This document shows, piece after piece, positions 17,975 through 26,862 of a stretch of DNA of 64,000 nt (within the stretch, counting starts at the first letter, position 1; every line of letters begins with the position of its first letter). A program made the translations under genes and the position numbers. The DNA is from Mariniphaga sediminis (GTDB lineage Bacteria; Bacteroidota; Bacteroidia; Bacteroidales; Prolixibacteraceae). The notes below the pieces were generated by a model that ran no database searches, was not told the DNA's origin, and was given only the letters and a program-made list of their open reading frames with translations. The stretch is taken from positions 1 to 64,000 of the forward strand of contig NZ_QWET01000010.1 of assembly GCF_003573545.1 (NCBI RefSeq), in the 5' to 3' direction.

Positions 17975-18751
17975 TCAATTATTATCCTGACCTTCAATTA
18001 TCTGATGTTGTTCTCCCATATATTTTTCACCTTCCATAGTCAGAAAAAAATCCATCCAGATATATGCCAACTTATCTCCCGCTTCAACCGATACTGAATG
18101 TTTGGCACCGAGCGGAATATGCAACATCATATTTTCGGTCAAAACAATGCTTTCCCCATCAGCAAAGCAACGGCACCTGCAACCTTCAAGCCCAAAAAAG
18201 ATTTGATCGAGCATAGGATGTTCGTGTTCTCCCACTTCATCCGGACCTTCCGTTTCTACTGACCCCATGGCAAAGCGCGGAACCAATCCATCAGGCAAAA
18301 TCATACGATTCAATGTTTTATCACTTTTAATATCTTCCTTATAGGCAGGGCAGTCGACAAGCGCTTTTATGTAGAGCCTGTCAAAATTTCCTGTCTTTCT
18401 TTTAACTGCCTGCGTATCTTTCTCGTCAAGTAACTTTCTGATTCGGATAAATGAAAATTCTTTTCCCTCCTCCACCTGTATTACATAACCTGTTGAATAT
18501 GGGATACGTACAATTGTTTCTGATTTAATTTCAAAAACAGTTGCTCCTGACTGAAGCGCTCCTTCTCCACAAATGTTCAACAAAACATCAAAAGTATCCG
18601 TTTGTGATAGCTCTTCGAAGTTGTACTTCCCTTTTATGGAAATATACTCTATTGTTACCCCCTGCACTTCATTTTTGAGCACTCCCGTTTTGAGTACACT
18701 CCCTAAAGGTTTTTCTGCTAACCTATTTCTCACTATTGTTTCTCTGTTCAT
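17975..18751 (-). CDS. Cupin-domain protein
   Basis: A 258-residue cytoplasmic protein without a signal peptide. It looks bicupin-like. The C-terminal half has a clear metal-binding cupin motif, with GEHEHPMLDQIFFGLEG followed by HIPLGAKHSV. The N-terminal half has a degenerate copy (IPYSTGYVIQVEEG). Cupins in glycan loci act as sugar isomerases, ketosteroid-type lyases or sensors. KduI-like uronate isomerisation is one possibility, but no family-specific motif supports it. Its ATG lies 6 bp after the SGNH-hydrolase stop, so it is in the same operon. Confidence 0.75.
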   Translation of the reverse strand: MNRETIVRNRLAEKPLGSVLKTGVLKNEVQGVTIEYISIKGKYNFEELSQTDTFDVLLNICGEGALQSGATVFEIKSETIVRIPYSTGYVIQVEEGKEFSFIRIRKLLDEKDTQAVKRKTGNFDRLYIKALVDCPAYKEDIKSDKTLNRMILPDGLVPRFAMGSVETEGPDEVGEHEHPMLDQIFFGLEGCRCRCFADGESIVLTENMMLHIPLGAKHSVSVEAGDKLAYIWMDFFLTMEGEKYMGEQHQIIEGQDNN

Positions 18752-18757
18752 TATGTG

Positions 18758-20869
18758 TTAGTTTGAGTCTATGTAATCTTTTAAACGGCTAATATAAATT
18801 TGTCCATAAACACACGCCCCAGTACTGTTGGTATGGCAATAATCTCCCGACCAGACAGAGTCGGCTTTTACAACTTTTATTCTCCCCTTATGCGGAATAT
18901 TTTGGGTAAAAACCAATCGCATATTCCTGTTCATACGATGGCGTTTGTCATAAACATTTTTGATGTTGAGTCCCTCTCCAACTGCTTCCTGGCTTACAGA
19001 GTAACCTAATCCGCAATCGATGTAACAATCTGTACCATATACATTTTTGTTATCAACCCACACCTCGAATCCTTGCCAGTGCCCCTTCCACGGTAATTCA
19101 AATTCTGAATTTCCATTCGCTTCAAGTTCTGTAAATTCCTTCCCTGAAATATTTCCCTTTTGAAAATTATATAGCCAGTCGGTTACCTCAATTGTGCTTA
19201 CATTATTGTATTTTGCTGCAAGTTTACGGTGAACAATATCGTACCCCCATAGTTGCCGCATCCGGTAATTGGATAAGCCGGGTTGTGTGATTAACAAAAC
19301 GGTATGAGGTGAAACCTTCTGAAGTTTTTTGATTAACTCTTCGTATTCCAACTGATACCGCGACAAATCGCGCACAGAACATTCGGCTCCGACTAAATCA
19401 CTTAAAGTCTGAACATTCAGAATAAGTTCCGGATTTAACGGAGTGAGCCAGGTAACTTCCCCGGTTGCTAAATTCACCGAATCTATTTCCCGGCAAACGA
19501 CCTGCCTGTTATCACCATGATATGTACCTATCCTGATAATATCGCCGTGAGCAACGTCTGAACGGATAACTTCCGAACAGGTTAAGGAAAATTCATCAAC
19601 ATCCGAAATCAAACCAGTATTTACCCTCGCAGTGTAATCTTTTGTGCTTTCCTGATAAGTTACATTATTGAGTTCGAGTGCCCAAAGCTCTTTCACTTCT
19701 TTTTCGCTCAGCCCGGTCAAAGTGCGGCTAAGCTTTCTTTCTCCAAAAGCCCAGTCGTCATTGGTGGCGCTTTCATTCACAATAATATCAGGAATAAACG
19801 CACGAAAAAAACCATTGTAATCGTTTATACCATCAGCATTTAACAGATTTGCCAATGACCATCCCCCAATCCCGGCATTCATAAAATTATGATACCGGTT
19901 CGCGGCAAAATTCATTATAAAATACGGATTGTGCCCGTCAATAATTTCCAGTTCAAAATGTCTTTTTTTCCGTTCGGTAAACTTGTGAACCCAAAAAGCA
20001 TTTTTATCAATATTCCGAAATTCCAATCCCGAAGACAGTTTTGCCGGGCTGGCAGGGTCGAAAAAAATTTCCCCTTCACCATAAGGGCTCTCATTCTTTT
20101 CATCTGTTGACATTTGGCCGACTGTCGAATATTCGAATGTAACCATTCTGCCATATTTATATTTTACCGAAATTTCAGCTCCTTTTTCGGGTGGGACTCT
20201 GAACCAGATGAAGTGAACAGGTTGCTGATTTTCATCCAGCTTTCTGATAACCAAATACCCCGGATTGTCGGGAGTTTCCCTAGTCCATCCTCCCGTGTAA
20301 ATTTTTCCTTGCTGCAAAACGTTGTCTATTATGACCTCATGTGCATAAGTTGCCGGATGGTTTAATTGAAATTTTACTGAATTCCCGTCACCAGTAAAGT
20401 ACTGCTCCTTTTGCCCTGCCGATTCATTGTAGTTCGAAAACTGCCCTATTATCTCTCCATCGGCTTTCACCTGTACCATTGCATAGTCAGAAGTTCGGAG
20501 TTTGGTTTGGCATATTGCAATTTCATCTCCAAATAAATCAAACTCAACACTGGAGCCAATACCACTAATTCTTTTACCAATTCCTTTGTATTGAAAGGGG
20601 TTATGGAAATCCTTTGCATCTGCACGATACTTCATTTCAGAGCATAAAACGGTTGTTGCCAATTCGTTTTGAATGTAATCTACTACATGCCCGGAAAAGC
20701 CATCCATAATACTGCCCGCTGCCCAGGTTATGGAACTCCCTGAAAGAACGATGTTCTTTTTAGCAGGGGCAATCTTACCGGCATTACCGACAGAACGAAC
20801 AATGTCCTGTGCATTTATTTGAAATACACAAAAGCAGGTGAGAACAAATATTGTAAACCTTTTTAACAT
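18758..20869 (-). CDS. Exported SGNH/GDSL-like hydrolase
   Basis: A 703-residue protein with a signal peptide (cleavage near INAQD, residues 18-22). It has SGNH-type blocks: VLSGSSITWAAGS at residues 41-53, with Ser46 in the nucleophile position (GSS instead of GDS). NAGIGGWSL and NESATNDDWAF serve as blocks II and III, and HTNSTGACVYGQIY near the C-terminus as block V. A long beta-rich insert (about 140-310) separates blocks I and II and may bind carbohydrate. The family includes carbohydrate esterases, so removal of acyl groups from the locus glycan is likely but unproven. It shares the operon with the cupin gene. Confidence 0.75.
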   Translation of the reverse strand: MLKRFTIFVLTCFCVFQINAQDIVRSVGNAGKIAPAKKNIVLSGSSITWAAGSIMDGFSGHVVDYIQNELATTVLCSEMKYRADAKDFHNPFQYKGIGKRISGIGSSVEFDLFGDEIAICQTKLRTSDYAMVQVKADGEIIGQFSNYNESAGQKEQYFTGDGNSVKFQLNHPATYAHEVIIDNVLQQGKIYTGGWTRETPDNPGYLVIRKLDENQQPVHFIWFRVPPEKGAEISVKYKYGRMVTFEYSTVGQMSTDEKNESPYGEGEIFFDPASPAKLSSGLEFRNIDKNAFWVHKFTERKKRHFELEIIDGHNPYFIMNFAANRYHNFMNAGIGGWSLANLLNADGINDYNGFFRAFIPDIIVNESATNDDWAFGERKLSRTLTGLSEKEVKELWALELNNVTYQESTKDYTARVNTGLISDVDEFSLTCSEVIRSDVAHGDIIRIGTYHGDNRQVVCREIDSVNLATGEVTWLTPLNPELILNVQTLSDLVGAECSVRDLSRYQLEYEELIKKLQKVSPHTVLLITQPGLSNYRMRQLWGYDIVHRKLAAKYNNVSTIEVTDWLYNFQKGNISGKEFTELEANGNSEFELPWKGHWQGFEVWVDNKNVYGTDCYIDCGLGYSVSQEAVGEGLNIKNVYDKRHRMNRNMRLVFTQNIPHKGRIKVVKADSVWSGDYCHTNSTGACVYGQIYISRLKDYIDSN

Positions 20870-20906
20870 ATCTTACTGAAAGTTTTATATGTTGTGCACA
20901 ATACCA

Positions 20907-21317
20907 TTACGTCTGATAAGGGACAGCAACGGGAAGGATTAGTTTTTTATAAAACTGTTCAACAATTTCATTAACTTCCTCTTGCGTATCAAGTTTTATA
21001 TACCAGTTAATGTTGGTATCATTGGTCAGGTTACCTGAACTGATGTAAGTTTCCTTTTCCGATTGATACATTTTTGCATGAAGTCCAGGAACCTCAAAAA
21101 GGGTTACTTTTAATTCGTCCATTCCGTTATATCCTTCCCCTTCCCTGACATAATATTTCACATCAACACCTCTTTCTGTAGCCTTATTAATAGCGTTTTT
21201 AAGCCTGTCCCATCCTTTAAAATTGTTGAAAGGAGAAATTAATACAACAAATTCTTCCGCGTTTTCCACAAGGGAAACAATACTGTTCAAATTTTCTTTT
21301 ATATCTGTAAATTTCAT
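20907..21317 (-). CDS. Single-HKD phospholipase-D-like miniprotein (copy B)
   Basis: A 136-residue protein made almost entirely of one half of a PLD fold. It has an N-terminal strand EEFVVLISPFNNFKGWDRL, then YYVREGEG, and the motif LHAKMYQSEKETYISSGNLT. That is HxKx4 followed by Glu rather than the usual Asp, then the SGN loop. No signal peptide or membrane segment is present, so it is predicted cytoplasmic. Active PLD enzymes need two HKD motifs, so this protein would have to dimerise with itself or with its neighbour, copy A (21340-21744), which has the same architecture. The substrate is unknown. Both copies sit between an MFS transporter and glycan enzymes. Confidence 0.75.
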   Translation of the reverse strand: MKFTDIKENLNSIVSLVENAEEFVVLISPFNNFKGWDRLKNAINKATERGVDVKYYVREGEGYNGMDELKVTLFEVPGLHAKMYQSEKETYISSGNLTNDTNINWYIKLDTQEEVNEIVEQFYKKLILPVAVPYQT

Positions 21318-21339
21318 TTTTCGAATTTTTATAAAGTGG

Positions 21340-21744
21340 CTATCTGTGTTTTACGGCAAACGGCTCAATATTATTTTTAAAAAAGCCCTGCATATCGATG
21401 TATTCGCTTTGTTTATCCAAAATATAGGTCCAGTTAATGTCTTCGTTATATTTCAAATGAGCAGAGCCAATAACAGCCATCTTCTCAGAGAAAAACATTT
21501 TTGAATGTAAGTTAGGTACCTCATAGAGTGTTACATCTAAATCTTCTGTACCGGGTATCCCTTCTTTTTCTCTTACATAATATAAAACTTCAATGCCTCT
21601 TTTTGCTGCATTATTTATAGCATCTTTCAGGTTCTCCCAACCCTTCAAATTGGTGTATGGCGATACTAAAACAAGATACTCCTTTGCACTGTCGATAACC
21701 GAAATAATGGTATCGATACTTTCCGACGGTTTTACAATTCTCAT
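21340..21744 (-). CDS. Single-HKD phospholipase-D-like miniprotein (copy A)
   Basis: A 134-residue paralogue of the next gene, separated from it by 22 bp. The shared architecture is clear: KEYLVLVSPYTNLKGWENL, then YYVREKEGIPG, then LHSKMFFSEKMAVIGSAHL. The HKD-like motif is HxKx4 followed by Glu, with GSAH in place of GSxN. Both the Asp and the final Asn are thus altered, more than in copy B. A heterodimer with one degenerate and one fuller site is possible. It has no export signal. It lies 25 bp after the MFS transporter gene in the same operon. The function is not known. Confidence 0.75.
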   Translation of the reverse strand: MRIVKPSESIDTIISVIDSAKEYLVLVSPYTNLKGWENLKDAINNAAKRGIEVLYYVREKEGIPGTEDLDVTLYEVPNLHSKMFFSEKMAVIGSAHLKYNEDINWTYILDKQSEYIDMQGFFKNNIEPFAVKHR

Positions 21745-21769
21745 ATTCTTTACTAATTATATTTTACAC

Positions 21770-22987
21770 CTAATTTTCTTTATTGGGGCGAACTGCCAGC
21801 AGCACCACTCCTGATATCAGGATTCCAATACCCGCAATTTTAAATACCAAATCCAGTGATATACCGATGTCTTTTAAATAGCCTCCCACATATATCATTG
21901 CAGCGCCACTCAGGACACTAAAAAAACTCATAATTCCATATCCGGTTGCCTGGTATTTTTTATTGACCACCTGAGTAATTATTGGCATAAAGTTGGCATC
22001 ATGGTTCCCTTTGGTTAATCCGAAAATGACGATACCAAGAACAGCAATCCAATACAAATCGGCGGCAGCCATCAAATAGAGAAATGGCCCCCCGACCATA
22101 AAAGCAATTGCGGTGATGTATATTCTGCCTTTATTATTTCGGACGGCCCATTTATCAGCAAAAAAACCTCCCAAAAGCACTCCTGCAAAGGATGCGACCT
22201 GGACATAGAAGGTACCGGAGACGCCTGCTTTGCCAACCGACAGGTTGAACCCCTCCTGGAAGAATGTAGGTAACCACGCATAAATAAGCCATACGCAAAT
22301 TCCCCCCAATAGTCCATATAAAAGAATTATTAAATATCCCCTAGAACTAAAAAGGCTTTTCAGCATCTCAATAAAATTGAAATCGTTTTGTTGTTCCCCT
22401 GGTTCCGGTTCTTTTCCCGGGGCATCGTCCAATGTGAAATAAACCACAACAGCATATAAAATACCGAGCCCCCCAAACAGATGATACCCAATTTGCCAAC
22501 TCCAGATAGTAGCGATATACCCGCCTAACCCGCCTAATGCCATTCCTGCATACAAACCAGTCATTAGTATACCGGAAGCTTTTGAACGGGTAGGCCCTTT
22601 GTGGTAATCCATTACAAGGGCAACAGCGGCCGGCATATAAAATGCCTCACTAACTCCCATTATTGCCCGTGTGACAATTAGTTGGGTATAGTTTTCCACA
22701 AACCCGGTTATTAACGTAACCACAGACCATAACAACAGGCTGGTGAAAATTACCCATTTGCGGCTAAACCGGTCGGCAAGGTAACCTCCCAGCGGACTAA
22801 GTATGGCATAAATAACCAGAAAAGCCGAAGTCAATAATCCAAACTCGGCATCAGTCATTGGAATATCCGCTTTTATTGGAGTTCTCATTGATGCAATCAA
22901 CAAGCGATCGAGATAGTTTAGCAAAGAAACAAACCACAGTATGGCAACTACCAGCCATGCATATTCTTTTGTTGTTCTGTCCATCAT
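21770..22987 (-). CDS. MFS transporter (ACS/hexuronate-type)
   Basis: A 405-residue inner-membrane permease with twelve predicted helices. Family motifs include NYLDRLLIASMRTPI in helix 1, GYLADRFSRKWVI between helices 2 and 3, and GVSEAFYMPAAVAL in helix 4. The anion:cation symporter branch of the major facilitator superfamily, which includes ExuT, commonly imports hexuronates, aldonates or other organic anions. In this locus it probably brings degradation products of an acidic glycan into the cell. Two adjacent ATGs (22987, 22984) give almost the same protein. The gene lies 7 bp after nagA. Confidence 0.87.
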   Translation of the reverse strand: MMDRTTKEYAWLVVAILWFVSLLNYLDRLLIASMRTPIKADIPMTDAEFGLLTSAFLVIYAILSPLGGYLADRFSRKWVIFTSLLLWSVVTLITGFVENYTQLIVTRAIMGVSEAFYMPAAVALVMDYHKGPTRSKASGILMTGLYAGMALGGLGGYIATIWSWQIGYHLFGGLGILYAVVVYFTLDDAPGKEPEPGEQQNDFNFIEMLKSLFSSRGYLIILLYGLLGGICVWLIYAWLPTFFQEGFNLSVGKAGVSGTFYVQVASFAGVLLGGFFADKWAVRNNKGRIYITAIAFMVGGPFLYLMAAADLYWIAVLGIVIFGLTKGNHDANFMPIITQVVNKKYQATGYGIMSFFSVLSGAAMIYVGGYLKDIGISLDLVFKIAGIGILISGVVLLAVRPNKEN

Positions 22988-22994
22988 CCTTTTA

Positions 22995-24173
22995 TTAGTT
23001 TAGTACACCGCGGCATATGGTTCTTTCTACCCTGATATTTTTATCAAATATTGCAATGTCTGCATCTTTCCCTTTTTCAAGACTGCCTTTCCTATTAGCA
23101 ACCCCAATGATTTTTGCGGGTGTTAATGACGACATACGGATAGCTTCAACCAGGGACAAACCAAGCTGATTTACACCGTTTCTGACACAGACATCCATGG
23201 TTGTTACACTGCCGGCATAAGCTGAATTATCCTTCAGGCGGGCAATGCCATTTTCAACCACGGCCTCTACTTCACCAATATGATGCATCCCATCGGGCAA
23301 GCCAACTGCCGGCATAGCATCGGTTACAAAACATACACGGTCAACGCCCTTAACTTTTACCAGCAATTTCATCAATTGCGGACCAACATGCCATCCGTCT
23401 CCGATGAGCGCACCGCTTACCCTGTCATCGTAAAGGAGAGTTTCAACCACACCGGCCACACGTTTTAAGTTATCGCGACGGAAATGAGACATATTGCAAA
23501 AGAAATGTGTGGAATGCCTCACACCGGCATCAATGGCATCTTTAATTCCGGGATAAATACCATCCGTATGCCCTGCCGACACGAGGATGCCCTTTTGGTT
23601 TAAGTCCTTTACCAACTGAACAGCACCTTCCAATTCAGGAGCAATTGTCATATAAAGTAACACATCGCTGTATTCCAAAAACGGCATGTAATGTTCCGGT
23701 TTGGGCAATGCCAGATATTGTTGTGGATGGGCACCACTTTGTTCGGGGCTGATATATGGTCCCTCCATGTGTATCCCCAGAAGTTCAGCGCCATCCATAT
23801 TTCCTTCTCTCATATATCCTCGGGCAACCTGCAGCGCTTTCACAATGTCGGTTGGAGCAGCTGTGATCGTAGTACCTACATAGGAAGTAACCCCATATTG
23901 GGTGAAAAATTTCCCCATTATTGAAAAGGTATCCGGGTCAACTTTCGACACATCGGTGCCGTTTGCCCCGTTTACGTGAATATCGATTAATCCGGGTGAA
24001 ATATACCCGCCGCCGGCATCCACTTTTTCAGCATTCAACGGTTCTTCTACTTCTCCGCTTTTACCAACTTCAATTATTTTGCCGCCACGTACTATTACCA
24101 CACCATCCTCAATCTCTAATTCAGGTGTTATTACCGTCCCATTTTTAACTACCAGATACGATTCTACTTTCAT
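22995..24173 (-). CDS. nagA: N-acetylglucosamine-6-phosphate deacetylase
   Basis: A 392-residue amidohydrolase-superfamily enzyme of the cytoplasm. It removes acetate from GlcNAc-6-P to give GlcN-6-P. Characteristic blocks are PGLIDIHVNGANGTD (metal-site HxN), GIHMEGPYISPEQSGAH, SAGHTDG, THFFCNMSH, GDGWHVGP and the catalytic-Asp block VTDAMPAVG. It implies that the locus glycan yields N-acetylhexosamine, although no nagB or dedicated kinase is present in the window. It lies 3 bp after the LarA-type gene and 7 bp before the transporter gene, so cotranscription is near certain. Confidence 0.92.
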   Translation of the reverse strand: MKVESYLVVKNGTVITPELEIEDGVVIVRGGKIIEVGKSGEVEEPLNAEKVDAGGGYISPGLIDIHVNGANGTDVSKVDPDTFSIMGKFFTQYGVTSYVGTTITAAPTDIVKALQVARGYMREGNMDGAELLGIHMEGPYISPEQSGAHPQQYLALPKPEHYMPFLEYSDVLLYMTIAPELEGAVQLVKDLNQKGILVSAGHTDGIYPGIKDAIDAGVRHSTHFFCNMSHFRRDNLKRVAGVVETLLYDDRVSGALIGDGWHVGPQLMKLLVKVKGVDRVCFVTDAMPAVGLPDGMHHIGEVEAVVENGIARLKDNSAYAGSVTTMDVCVRNGVNQLGLSLVEAIRMSSLTPAKIIGVANRKGSLEKGKDADIAIFDKNIRVERTICRGVLN

Positions 24174-24176
24174 TTC

Positions 24177-25418
24177 TTATTTTTTTAAGAAGGGAACAAC
24201 AAAAGTAGAAGCACGAAGGCGCCCAACTGTTTTCCCTGTATTTAAACGACTTTCAACAAACTCCTGCAAATCTTCGACATATTCGAAGTTCATTTTTTCA
24301 GCTTCTTCTTTTGTGATATTCGGAGAATGTAAATAAAGCTTTGATTTTTTGCGTACTACATTATTATGGATTACTTCGATGGCTGACATGGGGTCTTTTA
24401 CAGTGCCATCGTCAAGGGCCTTTTCCATTTCAGTATTGGTTAGCAGACCGAATCCCAGCATTTCTTTACCGTGCACAGGCGAAACTCCATCCCGGCAATT
24501 TGCTACCAGTAATATTTCTCCCCCCTCTTTTACTGCCAATGCAGCCGAGAATAAGCCTTTATTTGCCTGGGTCATGTCAACATCGTGGTTCCTGGTATCG
24601 GAAACTACCAAATCGACCCGTTCGGGTATTTGCACAAAATAGGTCTTCCTTGCAATTTCCACACCGCGGCGGTGTGCCTCTACATAATGACCGCCAACAA
24701 TCCCAACTGGCAAATCTTCGGCATTTAATATTACGTTTAGTATAGTGAATGGGTCTGCGGTTTTTGCCAACTCTTCCATTAATTTCCGGGGGAGTGTATC
24801 GGTTACCCCTATGGCTTGTTTCGGGTCGAGGGCCCCGACAACATGCATGTGGTGTACAGTATCTTCTCCTGCTACCCCGGGAAGAAGCATTTTAGCGCCT
24901 CCTGAAAATCCCGCCGGCATGTGCGGTACAAGGGTTCCGATTGCTATCCGCATGTCAGCCTCTATTACATGCTTGTTTATATAAATGGGAGCCCCGTCAT
25001 CAAATTTTCCCATTTTTACCAAATGGTTCTTATCGAAAAAATGGTGATCCATAGACCGGTAACTCTCAAAAAATCTGTCTGACAAACGGGCACGTTTCTC
25101 TTGCTCTGTCATTAACCTGTGTGACCCGGATGCATACATAAAAAATATTTTATCCTTTTTAATGCCGGCTTCCTCCAATCCCGGCAAAAGGAAAGTGAGG
25201 ATCTTTGAGGTGGGTGTTGAGCGTGTATAATCGTCAACTATTATACACACTGTTTTCTCGGGGCCAATAAAAGGATGAAGCGAGCTGATTGCATCGTTCA
25301 CTGCTTTGCAAAAATCAGTGTCGGTACAAGTTTGGTCTGCATTATCAGGCAAACCAAGGTCAAACCTGAATTTGGATGAATTCAACATGGGGATCTCCCC
25401 TATCTTTTTGGAAATCAT
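24177..25418 (-). CDS. LarA-type nickel-pincer racemase/epimerase homologue
   Basis: A 413-residue cytoplasmic protein of the lactate racemase (LarA/DUF2088) family. The four residues known in Lactobacillus plantarum LarA (His108, His174, Lys184, His200) are all present here at the same spacing: His100, His166, Lys176 and His192. They lie in GSH, LVPHMPAGFSGGAKMLLPGVAG and the following HHMH. The enzyme should therefore bind the nickel-pincer nucleotide at Lys176 and racemise or epimerise a 2-hydroxy acid. A sugar acid such as an aldonate is likely in this setting. LarB, LarC and LarE, which make the cofactor, are not in the window. A second ATG at 25388, after an AGGGGAGA stretch, may be the true start. 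Confidence 0.87.
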   Translation of the reverse strand: MISKKIGEIPMLNSSKFRFDLGLPDNADQTCTDTDFCKAVNDAISSLHPFIGPEKTVCIIVDDYTRSTPTSKILTFLLPGLEEAGIKKDKIFFMYASGSHRLMTEQEKRARLSDRFFESYRSMDHHFFDKNHLVKMGKFDDGAPIYINKHVIEADMRIAIGTLVPHMPAGFSGGAKMLLPGVAGEDTVHHMHVVGALDPKQAIGVTDTLPRKLMEELAKTADPFTILNVILNAEDLPVGIVGGHYVEAHRRGVEIARKTYFVQIPERVDLVVSDTRNHDVDMTQANKGLFSAALAVKEGGEILLVANCRDGVSPVHGKEMLGFGLLTNTEMEKALDDGTVKDPMSAIEVIHNNVVRKKSKLYLHSPNITKEEAEKMNFEYVEDLQEFVESRLNTGKTVGRLRASTFVVPFLKK

Positions 25419-25427
25419 TTAATTAAA

Positions 25428-26633
25428 TTATTTATGGATGTAACGGAATACTTTAACTGAGTGAGGGGGTATTTCTATATATTTTACGTTTGTTTCCACA
25501 CTCAAATCTTTATGCTCCCACAAATCCCTTACTATGTAATCTTCCAATTTGTGGGGCTCCATTTTCCAATATGTACTATTGACTTTTAACAGATTCTCAA
25601 AATCAACCCTGACATTTTTAATTTCTTCCCCCCTGTTAAATAAACAGATTGCCCTTTCATTATTTTTCAGCTTTTTAATCCATATTTCATAGTCACCACT
25701 ACTAAGGAAACAGAATCCCTGGCTACCCAGGGAATCCTGGTTTATTGAAATAAGCTCCTTGTTTGTGAGGATTTCCTTTATTTCCGGAGACATATCCCGG
25801 ATATCATTCCCTGCCATTAAAGGAGCTGCCAGCATGCACCAAAGCGAAAAGTGCGCTTTATATTCTTCTGTGGTCATACCACCATTTCCAACCTCCAGCA
25901 TATCCGGGTCGTTCCAATGACCAGGGCCTGCATATTTTTCCAGCCCTTTTTGCTTATCTAATATTTCCAGGACAGCAGCCCACCGGTCTTTAATGTCGTG
26001 GTAAGTACGCCATAAATGGCCCACTTCTCCGGCCCATTTCCAGGGTTTTTGGAAACCCCATTCACAAATACTGAAAACCACAGGACGCCCGGCTGCATAA
26101 AGTGCGTCGCTCATTGTGGTATACGAACTAATTGCATGCTCTATGGACGAGGATGCAGATTGGGCATCTTCATTTGTTGTATAGCACCAATCGTATTTTA
26201 AATAATCAATGCCCCACCTGGCATAAGTGCGTGCATCCTGAAATTCATACCCGCGACTTCCCGGACGGCCGGCACAGGTATATTTCCCTGCACATGAATA
26301 AATACCAAGTTTTAACCCTTTTGAATGCAGGTAGTCGGCCAGATACTTTATGCCATTGGGGAACCGCTCTTTATCTATGATAATCTCCCCATCCTCATCT
26401 CTGCCTATCTGCCAGCAGTCATCAATAACCACATATTCATAGCCTGCATCCTTCATCCCGCTGCGAACCATCTCATCGGCTATTTCCATTATTAAAGCTT
26501 CGCTAACATCGCAGCCAAACTTATTCCAACTATTCCACCCCATGGGAGGTGTTTGGGCCAACTGATCAAATTTTTGCGCCTGAACATTCATAAAAAAGAA
26601 TGTCAACACAATCCAAAAAAAATGTTTCTTCAT
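25428..26633 (-). CDS. GH27 alpha-galactosidase
   Basis: A 401-residue protein with a signal peptide ending near VQAQ (residues 17-20), so it is periplasmic or secreted. The (beta/alpha)8 barrel starts with TPPMGWNSWNKFGCDV. The nucleophile is Asp148 in YLKYDWCY. The acid/base is probably Asp213 in WRTYHDIKD, aligned by motif with Asp231 of human alpha-galactosidase A. HWNDPDMLEVGNGGMT follows. The C-terminal ~100 residues form the usual beta-sandwich. It removes terminal alpha-galactose (or alpha-GalNAc) from the locus glycan. It begins after a 230-bp spacer, a possible internal promoter site, and lies 9 bp before the LarA-type gene. Confidence 0.92.
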   Translation of the reverse strand: MKKHFFWIVLTFFFMNVQAQKFDQLAQTPPMGWNSWNKFGCDVSEALIMEIADEMVRSGMKDAGYEYVVIDDCWQIGRDEDGEIIIDKERFPNGIKYLADYLHSKGLKLGIYSCAGKYTCAGRPGSRGYEFQDARTYARWGIDYLKYDWCYTTNEDAQSASSSIEHAISSYTTMSDALYAAGRPVVFSICEWGFQKPWKWAGEVGHLWRTYHDIKDRWAAVLEILDKQKGLEKYAGPGHWNDPDMLEVGNGGMTTEEYKAHFSLWCMLAAPLMAGNDIRDMSPEIKEILTNKELISINQDSLGSQGFCFLSSGDYEIWIKKLKNNERAICLFNRGEEIKNVRVDFENLLKVNSTYWKMEPHKLEDYIVRDLWEHKDLSVETNVKYIEIPPHSVKVFRYIHK

Positions 26634-26862
26634 TGTACGTTATAATATTATTAGTTTTATACCACTATATATCAAGAATTTGAATTACCTTCCGAATCAT
26701 AAAACATAGCGGCAACAGTTGCCTTTGTTCTAAAATTTTCCATCTATAATGTCGCTTTTGAACTTTCGGTCTGCCGACAACTTGATCCCGGGAGGTACTC
26801 CAATACGACACTTTCGGATTAAAAGTGAATCTGAAATCAATACATGCATTTCGCTCTGCAAG

